A stretch of DNA of 64,000 nucleotides from Actinoplanes aureus (GTDB lineage Bacteria; Actinomycetota; Actinomycetes; Mycobacteriales; Micromonosporaceae). The notes under the pieces were generated by a model. That model searched no databases. It was not told the origin of the DNA and saw only the letters and a list, made by a program, of their open reading frames with translations. This document shows, in pieces, positions 6,396 to 15,857 of the stretch. Both the position numbers and the translations under genes were made by a program. The DNA lies in the NCBI RefSeq assembly GCF_015704865.1, contig NZ_JADQTO010000019.1, forward strand, positions 62,001 through 126,000, written 5' to 3'. Within the stretch, counting starts at the first letter, position 1; each line of letters opens with the position of its first letter.

Positions 6396-7663
6396 TGGCG
6401 TACCTGCTCAAGGGCGTCTCGATCCTCGGTGCCGAACCGACCGATCTGTTCATCAAGGACGGGGTGATCTCCTCGGACAAGGCCGGCAAGGACGCCGAGG
6501 TGATCGACGCGAGCGGCCTAGTCGCGCTGCCCGGCCTGGTGGACGTGCACACCCACCTGCGCGAACCGGGCCGCGAGGACGCCGAAACCGTCGAGACCGG
6601 CTCCCGCGCGGCCGCGCTGGGCGGCTACACCGCGGTCTGCGCGATGGCGAACACCTCGCCGGTCGCCGACACCGCCGGCGTGGTCGAACAGGTGTGGCGG
6701 CTGGGCCGCGAGGCCGGCCTGGTCGACGTGCAGCCGATCGGCGCGGTCACGGTCGGCCTGGCCGGCAAGCAGATGGCCGAGCTGGGCGCGATGGCCACCT
6801 CCGCCGCCAATGTGCGGATCTTCTCCGACGACGGCTTCTGCGTCGCCGACCCGAAGCTGATGCGCCGCGCCCTGGAGTACGTGAAGGCGTTCGACGGCGT
6901 GATCGCCCAGCACGCCGAGGAGCCGCGGCTCACCGAGGGCGCGCAGATGCACGAGGGCGAGGTCAGCACGCGGCTCGGCCTCACCGGCTGGCCCGCGGTC
7001 GCCGAGGAGGCGATCATCGCCCGCGACGTGCTCCTGGCCGAGCACGTCGGCAGCCGCCTGCACGTCTGCCACGTCTCGACCGCGGGGTCGGTCGAGGTGC
7101 TGCGCCAGGCCAAGGCGCGCGGCGTGCGCGTGACCGCCGAGGTCACCCCGCATCACCTCCTGCTGACCGACGAGCTCGCGGCCGGTTACGACCCGGTCTT
7201 CAAGGTCAACCCCCCGTTGCGTACGCGCAGCGACGTCGAAGCCCTGCGCCAGGCCCTGCTGGACGGGATCATCGACGTGGTCGCCACCGATCACGCGCCG
7301 CACGCCGTGCAGGACAAGGAGTGCGAGTGGGCGTACGCGCGGCCCGGCATGCTCGGCCTGGAGACCGCCCTGCCCATCGTGCTCAGCGTCTTCGGCGAGC
7401 AGTGGGACCTGATCGCCGACCGGATGTCGATCGCGCCGGCCCGCATCGCCGGGCTGGCCGGGCACGGCGGCGACCTGACCAAGGCCGGTACGCCGGCCAA
7501 CCTCACGCTGGTGGACCCGAAAGCACGCTGGGTCGTCGACCCCGGCGGGCTGGCGAGCCGCAGCCGCAACACGCCGTACGCGGGCCTCACGCTGCCGGGT
7601 CGCATCGTGGCGACCTTCCTGCGGGGCGAAGCGACGGTCTTGGACGGGAAGGCAGTCAAATGA
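6395..7663 (+). CDS. pyrC: Dihydroorotase, class I
   Basis: A 422-residue zinc amidohydrolase that cyclises carbamoyl aspartate. DVHTHLREPG gives the first metal histidines, FSDDG the conserved aspartate region, AQHAEE and CHVST the further histidines, and VATDHAPH the catalytic aspartate. I take ATG 6395, which overlaps the pyrB stop (TGATG) behind GGGAGG; a GTG one codon earlier is possible. It would act beside PyrB, as class I enzymes often do. Confidence 0.96.
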   Translation: MAYLLKGVSILGAEPTDLFIKDGVISSDKAGKDAEVIDASGLVALPGLVDVHTHLREPGREDAETVETGSRAAALGGYTAVCAMANTSPVADTAGVVEQVWRLGREAGLVDVQPIGAVTVGLAGKQMAELGAMATSAANVRIFSDDGFCVADPKLMRRALEYVKAFDGVIAQHAEEPRLTEGAQMHEGEVSTRLGLTGWPAVAEEAIIARDVLLAEHVGSRLHVCHVSTAGSVEVLRQAKARGVRVTAEVTPHHLLLTDELAAGYDPVFKVNPPLRTRSDVEALRQALLDGIIDVVATDHAPHAVQDKECEWAYARPGMLGLETALPIVLSVFGEQWDLIADRMSIAPARIAGLAGHGGDLTKAGTPANLTLVDPKARWVVDPGGLASRSRNTPYAGLTLPGRIVATFLRGEATVLDGKAVK

Positions 7664-8766
7664 GCAAGGCGATCCTCGTGCTCGAGGACGGGCGCACGTT
7701 CTCCGGCACCGCCTACGGAGCCCTGGGTGAGACGTTCGGCGAGGCGGTGTTCACCACCGGCATGACCGGCTACCAGGAGACGCTGACCGACCCGTCGTTC
7801 CACAAGCAGGTCGTGGTGCAGACCGCGCCGCAGATCGGCAACACCGGCGTGAACGACGAGGACGACGAGTCGGACCGGATCTGGGTGGCCGGCTACGTGG
7901 TCCGCGACCCGGCCCGCCGCCCGTCGAACTGGCGCTCGAAGGGCGACCTGGGCGAGCGCCTGACCGCCGAGGGCGTCGTCGGGATCAGCGGCGTCGACAC
8001 CCGCGCGCTCACCCGGCACCTGCGCGAGCGCGGCGCGATGCGGGTCGGCATCTCCTCGGTCGACCTGGATCCGCAGGTTCTGCGGCAGCGGGTGCTGGCC
8101 CAGCCGCAGATGCTCGGCGCCGACCTCTCCGCCCAGGTCACGACTGGCGAGCGGTACACGGTCAAGGCCGAGGGGGAGCACCGCTACACGGTCGCCGCCC
8201 TGGACCTCGGCATCAAGCGCAACGTGGCCCGCCGGCTCGCCGCCCGCGGGGTCACCACGCACATCTTCCCGGCCTCGTCCTCGATCGAGGACCTGCTCGC
8301 GGTCAGCCCGGACGCGGTCTTCTTCTCGCCCGGCCCCGGCGACCCGGCCACCGCTGACGGTCCGGTGTCGCTGGCCCGCGACGTGATGCGCCGCGAGGTG
8401 CCGCTGTTCGGCATCTGCTTCGGCAGCCAGATCCTCGGCCGCGCGCTCGGCTTCGGCACCTACAAGCTGGGGTACGGCCACCGCGGCATCAACCAGCCGG
8501 TGCTCGACAAGACCACCGGCAAGGTCGAGGTGACCAGCCACAACCACGGTTTCGCGGTGGACGCCCCGCTGAACACCGTGATCGACACCGACTTCGGCGG
8601 CGTCGAGGTTTCGCACGTCTGCCTCAACGACAACGTGGTCGAGGGTCTGCGCGGCATTGACCTGCCCGCCTTCACCGTCCAGTACCACCCCGAGGCCGCC
8701 GCCGGCCCGCACGACGCCGACTACCTCTTCGACAGGTTCGTCGAGCTTGTGGAAAAGAAGGGCTGA
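7660..8766 (+). CDS. carA: Carbamoyl-phosphate synthase, small (glutaminase) subunit
   Basis: The 368-residue subunit hydrolyses glutamine and channels ammonia to CarB. The amidotransferase nucleophile lies in FGICFGSQILGRALG and the His/Glu pair in YHPEAAAGP. The nucleophile elbow reads GICFGS where Escherichia coli has GICLGH. The N-terminal domain starts SKAILVLEDGRTFSGTAYG. ATG overlaps the pyrC stop and carB starts two bases after its own stop. Confidence 0.97.
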   Translation: MSKAILVLEDGRTFSGTAYGALGETFGEAVFTTGMTGYQETLTDPSFHKQVVVQTAPQIGNTGVNDEDDESDRIWVAGYVVRDPARRPSNWRSKGDLGERLTAEGVVGISGVDTRALTRHLRERGAMRVGISSVDLDPQVLRQRVLAQPQMLGADLSAQVTTGERYTVKAEGEHRYTVAALDLGIKRNVARRLAARGVTTHIFPASSSIEDLLAVSPDAVFFSPGPGDPATADGPVSLARDVMRREVPLFGICFGSQILGRALGFGTYKLGYGHRGINQPVLDKTTGKVEVTSHNHGFAVDAPLNTVIDTDFGGVEVSHVCLNDNVVEGLRGIDLPAFTVQYHPEAAAGPHDADYLFDRFVELVEKKG

Positions 8767-8768
8767 CC

Positions 8769-11700
8769 ATGCCGAAGCGTGAAGATCTCAAGCACATCAT
8801 GGTGATCGGCTCCGGCCCGATCGTGATCGGCCAGGCCTGCGAGTTCGACTACTCCGGCACCCAGGCCTGCCGGGTGCTGCGCGCCGAGGGCATCCGCGTC
8901 TCGCTGGTCAACTCCAACCCGGCCACGATCATGACCGACCCGGAGTTCGCCGACGCCACCTACGTCGAGCCGATCACCCCGGAGTTCGTCGAGCTGGTCA
9001 TCGCCAAGGAGCGCCCGGACGCGATCCTGCCTACGCTGGGCGGCCAGACCGCGCTGAACACCGCGGTCGCCCTGCACGAGAGCGGCGTGCTGGAGAAGTA
9101 CGGCGTCGAGCTGATCGGCGCCAACATCGACGCCATCCGCAAGGGCGAGGACCGCCAGCTCTTCAAGGACATCGTGGCCAAGGCGGGCGGCGAGACGCCG
9201 CGCTCGCGGGTCTGTCACTCGATGGACGAGGTACGCGAGACGGTCGCCGACATCGGGCTTCCGGTCGTCATCCGCCCGTCGTTCACCATGGGTGGCCTCG
9301 GTTCCGGCATGGCGCACACGCAGGAGGAGCTCGACCGGATCGCCGGCGCCGGGCTGGCCGCGTCCCCGGTGCACGAGGTGCTCATCGAGGAGAGCGTGCT
9401 CGGCTGGAAGGAGTACGAGCTCGAGCTGATGCGCGACAAGCACGACAACGTCGTGGTGGTCTGCTCGATCGAGAACATCGACCCGATGGGCGTGCACACC
9501 GGCGACAGCGTCACCGTCGCACCGGCGATGACCCTCACCGACCGGGAGTACCAGAGGCTGCGTGACCTGGGCATCGCGGTGCTGCGCGAGGTCGGTGTGG
9601 ACACCGGTGGCTGCAACATCCAGTTCGCGATCAACCCGGACAACGGCCGCCTGATCGTCATCGAGATGAACCCGCGGGTCTCCCGCTCGTCGGCGCTCGC
9701 CTCGAAGGCGACCGGCTTCCCGATCGCCAAGATCGCCGCGAAGCTGGCCATCGGCTACACCCTCGACGAGATCCCGAACGACATCACGCTGAAGACGCCG
9801 GCCGCCTTCGAGCCGGCTCTGGACTACGTGGTCGTGAAGATCCCGCGGTTCGCGTTCGAGAAGTTCCCGGGCGCGGACAAGGAACTCACCACCACGATGA
9901 AGTCGGTCGGCGAGGCGATGAGCCTGGGCCGCAACTTCGCCGAGGCGCTGAACAAGGCGATGCGCTCGATGGAGACCAAGGCCGCCGGCTTCTGGACCGC
10001 TCCGACCTTCGAGAACGTCGACGAGGCGCTCGAGGCGCTGCGGATCCCGCACGACGGCCGGCTCTACACGGTCGAGGCCGCGCTGCGGCTCGGCGCGACG
10101 GTCGAGCAGGTGCACGAGGCCAGCGGCCGGATCGACCCGTGGTTCCTGGACGAGATCCAGGCCCTGGTCGACCTGCGTGCCGAACTGCTGGCCGCGCCGG
10201 TCCTGGACGAGGAGCTGCTGCGCAGGGCGAAGCGCTCCGGGCTCTCCGACAAGCAGCTCGCGGTGCTGCGTCCCGAGCTGGCCGGCGAGGACGGGGTGCG
10301 CTCGCTGCGTCATCGCCTCGGCATCCGCCCGGTCTACAAGACCGTCGACACCTGCGCCGCCGAGTTCGAGGCGAACACCCCGTACCACTACTCGTCGTAC
10401 GACGAGGAGACCGAGGTGGTGCCGAGCGACCGGCCCAAGGTGCTGATCCTGGGCTCCGGCCCGAACCGGATCGGCCAGGGCATCGAGTTCGACTACTCCT
10501 GCGTGCACGCGGTGCAGGCTCTGCGGGGCGTCGACTTCGAGACCGTCATGGTCAACTGCAACCCGGAGACGGTCTCCACCGACTACGACACCGCCGACCG
10601 GCTCTACTTCGAGCCGCTCACCTTCGAGGACGTCCTCGAGGTGTTCCACGCCGAGGACAGCTCCGGCAAGGCGGCCGGCGGCCCGGGCGTGGTCGGCGTG
10701 ATCGTGCAGCTCGGCGGTCAGACCCCGCTCGGGCTGGCGAACCGGCTCAAGGCGGCGGGCGTACCGATCGTCGGCACCTCGCCCGAGTCGATCGACCTGG
10801 CCGAGGACCGCGGCCTGTTCGGCGCGCTGCTCGCCGAGAACGACCTGCGCTCGCCCGACCACGGCACCGCGACCAGCTTCTCCGAGGCCAAGGCGATCGC
10901 CGACTCGATCGGCTACCCGGTGCTGGTCCGCCCGTCGTACGTGCTCGGCGGCCGCGGCATGGAGATCGTCTACGACGAGCCGACGCTCCAGGGCTACATC
11001 GAGCGGGCCACCGAGATCTCGCCGGACCACCCGGTGCTGGTCGACCGGTTCCTCGACGACGCCATCGAGATCGACGTGGACGCGCTCTGCGACGCGACCG
11101 GTGAGGTCTATCTGGGCGGCGTGATGGAGCACATCGAGGAGGCCGGTATCCACTCCGGCGACTCGGCCTGCTCGCTGCCGCCGATCACCCTGGCCGCCTC
11201 GAACCTGACCGAGGTCCGCCGCTACACCGAAGCCCTCGCCCGGGGCATCGGCGTGCGCGGCCTGATGAACGTCCAGTACGCCCTCAAGGACGAGGCCCTC
11301 TACGTCCTGGAGGCCAACCCGCGGGCCTCGCGGACCGTGCCGTTCGTCTCGAAGGCGACCGCGGTGCCGCTGGCCAAGGCGGCCGCCCGGATCATGCTCG
11401 GCGCCACCATCGCCGAGCTGCGCGCCGAGGGGCTGCTGCTGCCCGAGGGCGACGGCGGTAACACGCCGGCCAACGCGCCGATCGCGATCAAGGAGGCGGT
11501 GCTGCCGTTCAAGCGGTTCCGCACCCTGTCCGGCAAGAACGTGGACAGCCTGCTCAGCCCGGAGATGAAATCGACCGGCGAGGTGATGGGCATCGACGCC
11601 GGCTTCGGGCAGGCGTTCGCCAAGTCGCAGGCCGCGGCGTACGGCTCGCTGCCGACCAGCGGCAAGGTCTTCGTCTCGGTGGCCAACCGCGACAAGCGCT

Positions 11701-12092
11701 CGATGATCTTCCCGGTGAAGCGGCTCGCCGACCTGGGCTTCACGATCGTCACGACCGCCGGCACCGGCGAGATCCTGCGCCGGTACGGCATCGACTGCGA
11801 GATCGTCCCGAAGCACTACGAGGACCCCAGCCGGAAGAACGCGGTCGAGCTGATCCTGGCCGGTGAGATCTCGCTGATCATCAACACCCCGCAGGGCTCG
11901 GGCGCCAGCGCACGCCTCGACGGGTACGAGATCCGCAGCGCCGCCGTGACCGCGGACGTACCGAGCATCACCACCGTGCCGGGCGCCGCCGCCGCGGTGA
12001 TGGGCATCGAGGCCCTGATGCGCGGCGACATGACCGTGCGGCCGCTCCAGGAGCTGCATGCCCTGCTCCGGCCGGAACTCGCTCAGGCATGA
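8769..12092 (+). CDS. carB: Carbamoyl-phosphate synthase, large subunit
   Basis: At 1107 residues this is the full tandem ATP-grasp enzyme with an oligomerisation domain and a C-terminal MGS-fold allosteric domain (about 950-1107). Both synthetase halves open with the paired motifs MVIGSGPIVIGQACEFDYSG and LILGSGPNRIGQGIEFDYSC. It supplies carbamoyl phosphate to both pyrimidine and arginine synthesis. A 1300-codon antisense open frame here is a GC-driven shadow. Confidence 0.98.
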   Translation: MPKREDLKHIMVIGSGPIVIGQACEFDYSGTQACRVLRAEGIRVSLVNSNPATIMTDPEFADATYVEPITPEFVELVIAKERPDAILPTLGGQTALNTAVALHESGVLEKYGVELIGANIDAIRKGEDRQLFKDIVAKAGGETPRSRVCHSMDEVRETVADIGLPVVIRPSFTMGGLGSGMAHTQEELDRIAGAGLAASPVHEVLIEESVLGWKEYELELMRDKHDNVVVVCSIENIDPMGVHTGDSVTVAPAMTLTDREYQRLRDLGIAVLREVGVDTGGCNIQFAINPDNGRLIVIEMNPRVSRSSALASKATGFPIAKIAAKLAIGYTLDEIPNDITLKTPAAFEPALDYVVVKIPRFAFEKFPGADKELTTTMKSVGEAMSLGRNFAEALNKAMRSMETKAAGFWTAPTFENVDEALEALRIPHDGRLYTVEAALRLGATVEQVHEASGRIDPWFLDEIQALVDLRAELLAAPVLDEELLRRAKRSGLSDKQLAVLRPELAGEDGVRSLRHRLGIRPVYKTVDTCAAEFEANTPYHYSSYDEETEVVPSDRPKVLILGSGPNRIGQGIEFDYSCVHAVQALRGVDFETVMVNCNPETVSTDYDTADRLYFEPLTFEDVLEVFHAEDSSGKAAGGPGVVGVIVQLGGQTPLGLANRLKAAGVPIVGTSPESIDLAEDRGLFGALLAENDLRSPDHGTATSFSEAKAIADSIGYPVLVRPSYVLGGRGMEIVYDEPTLQGYIERATEISPDHPVLVDRFLDDAIEIDVDALCDATGEVYLGGVMEHIEEAGIHSGDSACSLPPITLAASNLTEVRRYTEALARGIGVRGLMNVQYALKDEALYVLEANPRASRTVPFVSKATAVPLAKAAARIMLGATIAELRAEGLLLPEGDGGNTPANAPIAIKEAVLPFKRFRTLSGKNVDSLLSPEMKSTGEVMGIDAGFGQAFAKSQAAAYGSLPTSGKVFVSVANRDKRSMIFPVKRLADLGFTIVTTAGTGEILRRYGIDCEIVPKHYEDPSRKNAVELILAGEISLIINTPQGSGASARLDGYEIRSAAVTADVPSITTVPGAAAAVMGIEALMRGDMTVRPLQELHALLRPELAQA

Positions 12093-12174
12093 TCGACTGC
12101 ACCGAGCGGCACCCGGCCGCACCGAGCTATGGCCTCGCAGGCGAGGGCCAGGAGAGCATGCCGAGGTCAGCACA

Positions 12175-13203
12175 GTGAATCTGTTCACCGACGTCGCCCG
12201 GCCGGTTCTGTTCCGGCTGGGCGGCGGCGACGCCGAGCACGCCCACGAGTGGACGCTGAAGCGGCTCGCCTCGCTCCCGGCGCCGGCCCTGGCCGCGCTG
12301 CGCAGCCGGTACGCCTTCTCGGCTCCGGTGGACGTGTTCGGCGTCCGGTTCCCGAACCGGGTCGGCCTGGCCGCCGGGATGGACAAGAACGGGATCGCGC
12401 TGCCGGCCTGGCCGGCGCTCGGGTTCGGGTTCGTCGAGGTGGGCACCGTCACCGCCAAGCCGCAGCCGGGCAACGACCGCCCGCGTCTGTTCCGGCTGAA
12501 GGAGAGCGCGGCGATCATCAACCGGATGGGCTTCAACAACGAGGGGGCGGCCGCTCTCGCCGAGCGCCTGGCCGCCGTCGGCCCGTTGCCGGTGCCGCTC
12601 GGTGTCTCGCTCGGAAAGTCCAAGGTGACCCCGCTCGACGAGGCCGTCGACGACTACCTCACGTCCTACCGGCTGCTGCACCCGTACGCGGACTACATCG
12701 CCGTCAACGTCTCCTCGCCGAACACGCCGGGCCTGCGCACCCTGCAGGACAAGGACTCGATGGCGGCCCTGCTGAAGGCGCTGAACGGCCCGGTGCCGGT
12801 GCTGGTGAAGATCGCCCCGGACCTGACCGAGCCGGCCATCGCCGAGCTCCTGGAGGTCTGCCTGGAGCAGGGCGCGGCCGGCATCATCGCGACCAACACC
12901 ACCCTGGCCCGGGACGGGCTCGCCGAGTCCGACCAGCACCTGGCGGGCGAGGCCGGCGGGCTGTCCGGCAAGCCGCTCACCGAGCGGTCCCGGGCGGTGG
13001 TCAAGTTCGTGCACGACGAGACCGGCGGCCGTCTGCCGATCATCGGGGTCGGCGGCATCATGTCGGCCGACGACGCGTCCCGGCTGCTCGACGCCGGTGC
13101 CTCGCTGGTGCAGCTCTACAGCGGCTTCATCTATCGCGGTCCGGACCTGGTCCGCGCGGTCGCCCGCAGCGCCCGCCCGATCCGGTCGCACCGCGCCAGA
13201 TGA
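12175..13203 (+). CDS. pyrD: Dihydroorotate dehydrogenase (quinone), class 2
   Basis: A 342-residue FMN enzyme that oxidises dihydroorotate and passes electrons to membrane quinone. The serine in NVSSPNTPGLR marks class 2, as does the N-terminal amphipathic extension (NLFTDVARPVLFRLGGGDAEHAHEW) that docks at the membrane. VGVGGI and YSGFIYRGP bind the FMN phosphate. I start at GTG 12175, where family similarity begins; the reading frame extends further upstream without a good ribosome-binding site. Confidence 0.95.
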   Translation: MNLFTDVARPVLFRLGGGDAEHAHEWTLKRLASLPAPALAALRSRYAFSAPVDVFGVRFPNRVGLAAGMDKNGIALPAWPALGFGFVEVGTVTAKPQPGNDRPRLFRLKESAAIINRMGFNNEGAAALAERLAAVGPLPVPLGVSLGKSKVTPLDEAVDDYLTSYRLLHPYADYIAVNVSSPNTPGLRTLQDKDSMAALLKALNGPVPVLVKIAPDLTEPAIAELLEVCLEQGAAGIIATNTTLARDGLAESDQHLAGEAGGLSGKPLTERSRAVVKFVHDETGGRLPIIGVGGIMSADDASRLLDAGASLVQLYSGFIYRGPDLVRAVARSARPIRSHRAR

Positions 13204-14480
13204 GCATCGGGGCGGACGAGCGCGAGCTGCTCGCGCTCGACCGTGCGCACGTCTGGCACCCGTACGGCCCGATGCCCGGGCGCGGCGACCCCTACCTGGT
13301 GGAGAGCGCCGAAGGGGTGCGGCTGCGCCTGGCGGACGGGCGGGAGCTCGTCGACGGCATGTCGTCCTGGTGGGCGGCGATCCACGGCTACCGGCACCCG
13401 GTGCTGGACGCCGCCCTGGCCGAGCAGGCCGGGCGGATGAGCCATGTGATGTTCGGCGGGCTCACCCACGAACCGGCGATCCGGCTCGCCGCCACCCTGG
13501 TCGAGCTCACCCCGCCCGGGCTGGAGCACGTCTTCCTCTGCGACTCCGGCTCGGTCGGGGTCGAGGTGGCGATCAAGATGGCGTTGCAGGCGCAGCGGGC
13601 GCTCGGGCGCCCCGGACGGCAGCGGCTGGCGACCTGGCGGGGCGGCTACCACGGCGACACGTTCCACCCGATGAGCGTGTGCGACCCGGTCGGCGGGATG
13701 CACTCGCTCTGGACCGGGGTGCTGCCCGCCCAGGTCTTCGCCGGGCCACCTCCGGCGGAGTACGACCCCGCCTACGCGGACGAGCTGGCCGGGCTGATCG
13801 AGCGGCACGCCGACGAACTGGCCGCCGTGATCGTCGAGCCGGTGGTGCAGGGCGCGGGCGGGATGCGGTTCCACCATCCGGAGTACCTGCGGGTGCTGCG
13901 TGCGGCGACGGCCGCGCACGGCGTCTTCCTGATCTTCGACGAGATCGCCACCGGGTTCGGGCGGACCGGGCGGTTCTTCGGTGCTGATCACGCCGGGGTG
14001 AGCCCGGACATCATGTGCCTGGGCAAGGCGCTGACCGGGGGATATCTGACCCTGGCGGCCACCCTGTGCACGGCGGAGGTGGCGGCGGCGATCTCGGCGG
14101 GGGAGGGCGGCGGGCTGGCGCACGGCCCGACCTTCATGGGGAACCCGCTGGCCTGTGCTGTGGCCGGTGCGTCGCTCGACCTCTTGCGTGATGGCGGGTG
14201 GGCGAAAAGCGTACAAAATATTCAAGATCGGCTGAAAGGCGGCCTGGAGTCGCTGCGCGGCGCGCGAGGGGTCGCCGATGTCCGCGTCCTGGGCGCGATC
14301 GGCGTGGTCGAGCTGGACCACGACGTGGATATGCCGAAGGCGACCGCGGCCGCGGTCGCCGAGGGCGTCTGGCTGCGGCCGTTCCGGAACCTGATCTACA
14401 CCATGCCGCCGTACGTAGCGGACGACGCCGATCTGGCCCGCATTACCGCGGGCATCACCGCCGCGGTGGCGGCTACCTGA
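13200..14480 (+). CDS. bioA: Adenosylmethionine-8-amino-7-oxononanoate aminotransferase
   Basis: A PLP enzyme of 426 residues that makes diaminopelargonic acid in biotin synthesis, with SAM as amino donor. VWHPYGPM, DGMSSWWAAIHGYRHP, the cofactor stretch YHGDT, DEIATGFGRTGRFF and the Schiff-base lysine in CLGKALTGGYLTLA identify BioA rather than another class III aminotransferase. It overlaps the pyrD stop (ATGA), so it is translated with the pyr genes. No other biotin gene is in the window. Confidence 0.92.
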   Translation: MSIGADERELLALDRAHVWHPYGPMPGRGDPYLVESAEGVRLRLADGRELVDGMSSWWAAIHGYRHPVLDAALAEQAGRMSHVMFGGLTHEPAIRLAATLVELTPPGLEHVFLCDSGSVGVEVAIKMALQAQRALGRPGRQRLATWRGGYHGDTFHPMSVCDPVGGMHSLWTGVLPAQVFAGPPPAEYDPAYADELAGLIERHADELAAVIVEPVVQGAGGMRFHHPEYLRVLRAATAAHGVFLIFDEIATGFGRTGRFFGADHAGVSPDIMCLGKALTGGYLTLAATLCTAEVAAAISAGEGGGLAHGPTFMGNPLACAVAGASLDLLRDGGWAKSVQNIQDRLKGGLESLRGARGVADVRVLGAIGVVELDHDVDMPKATAAAVAEGVWLRPFRNLIYTMPPYVADDADLARITAGITAAVAAT

Positions 14481-14500
14481 CACTGGAGAGGGAATTAGCG

Positions 14501-15331
14501 ATGGAAACCTTCGGCGAACGACTGCACGCGGCCGTCGCGGAGCGTGGCCCGCTCTGCGTAGGCATCGATCCGCATGCCGCGCTGCTGGCCCGCTGGGGCC
14601 TCTCCGACGACATCGCCGGCCTCGAACGCTTCAGCCGTACGGTGGTCGACGCGGTGGCCGATCGGGTGGCTGTTCTGAAACCACAGTCCGCGTTTTTTGA
14701 GAGATTTGGGTCACGTGGCGTCGCGATTCTTGAGTCAACTATCCGACAGTCGCGAGAGGCCGGCGCGCTGGTTCTTCTCGACGTGAAACGTGGCGACATC
14801 GGCTCGACGATGGCCGCGTACGCGTCCGCCTATCTGGATCCGGCGAGTTCTCTGCGTGCTGACGCGATTACTGTGAGTCCCTATCTCGGAGTCGGCTCAT
14901 TGCAGCCGGCGTTCGACCTGGCGGCCGCTCACGGCGGCGGAGTCTTCGTCCTGGCGTTGACCTCGAACCCCGAGGGACCGGCCGTCCAGCACGCCGTCAC
15001 GGCTTCCGGAAAAACCGTCGCGCAGACCGTGATCGACGAGATTTCGCAGGTCAACGCGGGTGTGTCGCCGCTCGGAAGCCTCGGGCTGGTGGTCGGCGCG
15101 ACGATCGGCGAGACCGGTCATGACCTCTCCGAAGTCAACGGTCCGCTGCTCGCGCCGGGCCTCGGAGCCCAGGGCGCCACCCCCGCCGACCTGCGCGCGG
15201 TCTTCGGCGAGAGCCTGCGGAACGTGTTGCCGTCGTACTCACGCGAGGTTCTCGCGGCGGGCCCGGAGATCGGCGATCTGAGGGCCGCGACGGCCCGTGT
15301 TCTTGACGACTGTCGTTCCGCTCTTGGGTGA
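14501..15331 (+). CDS. pyrF: Orotidine 5'-phosphate decarboxylase, mycobacterial-type
   Basis: The 276-residue enzyme carries out the last step to UMP. VLLDVKRGDIGST holds the catalytic Lys-Asp-Lys-type array in the spacing of the longer type 2 family found in actinobacteria. LCVGIDPH near the N-terminus and APGLGAQGAT near the C-terminus bind the substrate phosphate. GGAGAGGG precedes the ATG. It is the last gene of the pyr operon. Confidence 0.95.
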   Translation: METFGERLHAAVAERGPLCVGIDPHAALLARWGLSDDIAGLERFSRTVVDAVADRVAVLKPQSAFFERFGSRGVAILESTIRQSREAGALVLLDVKRGDIGSTMAAYASAYLDPASSLRADAITVSPYLGVGSLQPAFDLAAAHGGGVFVLALTSNPEGPAVQHAVTASGKTVAQTVIDEISQVNAGVSPLGSLGLVVGATIGETGHDLSEVNGPLLAPGLGAQGATPADLRAVFGESLRNVLPSYSREVLAAGPEIGDLRAATARVLDDCRSALG

Positions 15332-15382
15332 AACGGCCTGCTTACCAGGCTCTCGGACAGCCGAACCGGGGGTACCCCCACG

Positions 15383-15411
15383 TTGCCGAAAGCGCCGTTG
15401 ACCGCTAGTTT
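15383..15411 (+). promoter_or_regulatory. Putative promoter of mihF
   Basis: TTGCCG (15383-15388), a 17-bp spacer and TAGTTT (15406-15411) lie in the 182-bp gap ahead of mihF. They leave a leader of about 95 bases. A 12-bp palindrome, GGGGGTACCCCC, lies just upstream at 15369-15380. Confidence 0.4.
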
Positions 15412-15513
15412 TCCGGGCGCCGGGAACCACATGCCCCTTTGGTTCCCTGGCACACCACGTTTCACAGAAGCGCCGGTATTGCTACCGCCGCGTAAGGGAC
15501 CTGAGGAGAACTG

Positions 15514-15831
15514 GTGCCGCTCCCGTCACTGAGCCCCGAACAGCGCCAAGCTGCGCTGGAGAAGGCCGCGGAAGTCCGCAAGGCTCGGGCTGAGCTGAAG
15601 GAACAGCTCAAGTCCGGCAAGACCACCCTCGCCGCCGTGCTCGACCGCGCGGAGGGCGACGAGGTCGTCGGCAAGCTGAAGGTCTCGGCCGTGCTTCAGG
15701 CGCTGCCGGGCATCGGCAAGATCCGTGCGACCCAGATCATGGAGAAGCTGAAGATCGCTGAGAGCCGCCGGCTCCGGGGTCTCGGCGACCAGCAGCGCAA
15801 GGCCCTCCTGGGGGAGTTCGCTGCGAACTGA
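15514..15831 (+). CDS. mihF: Actinobacterial integration host factor (mIHF/sIHF)
   Basis: A 105-residue basic nucleoid protein, unrelated to the alpha/beta IHF of proteobacteria. The N-terminal helix LSPEQRQAALEKAAEVRKARAELKEQLKSG and the DNA-binding helix-two-turn-helix LPGIGKIRATQIMEKLKI are diagnostic. The GTG start follows CTGAGGAG. Its place just before gmk-rpoZ is conserved in actinobacteria. Confidence 0.95.
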   Translation: MPLPSLSPEQRQAALEKAAEVRKARAELKEQLKSGKTTLAAVLDRAEGDEVVGKLKVSAVLQALPGIGKIRATQIMEKLKIAESRRLRGLGDQQRKALLGEFAAN

Positions 15832-15857
15832 CTCATGGGCTCGTGTAGGAATGAGCC

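Noticed and set aside
8721..12623. 1300-codon open frame on the minus strand
   Set aside because: It is antisense to carA/carB/pyrD and rich in Arg, Asp, His and Val, as expected for the complement of high-GC3 codons. The sense genes are unmistakable.
15369..15380. GGGGGTACCCCC palindrome as a regulator site
   Set aside because: A single GC-rich palindrome in a G/C-rich gap could be chance; there is no second copy or matching regulator.
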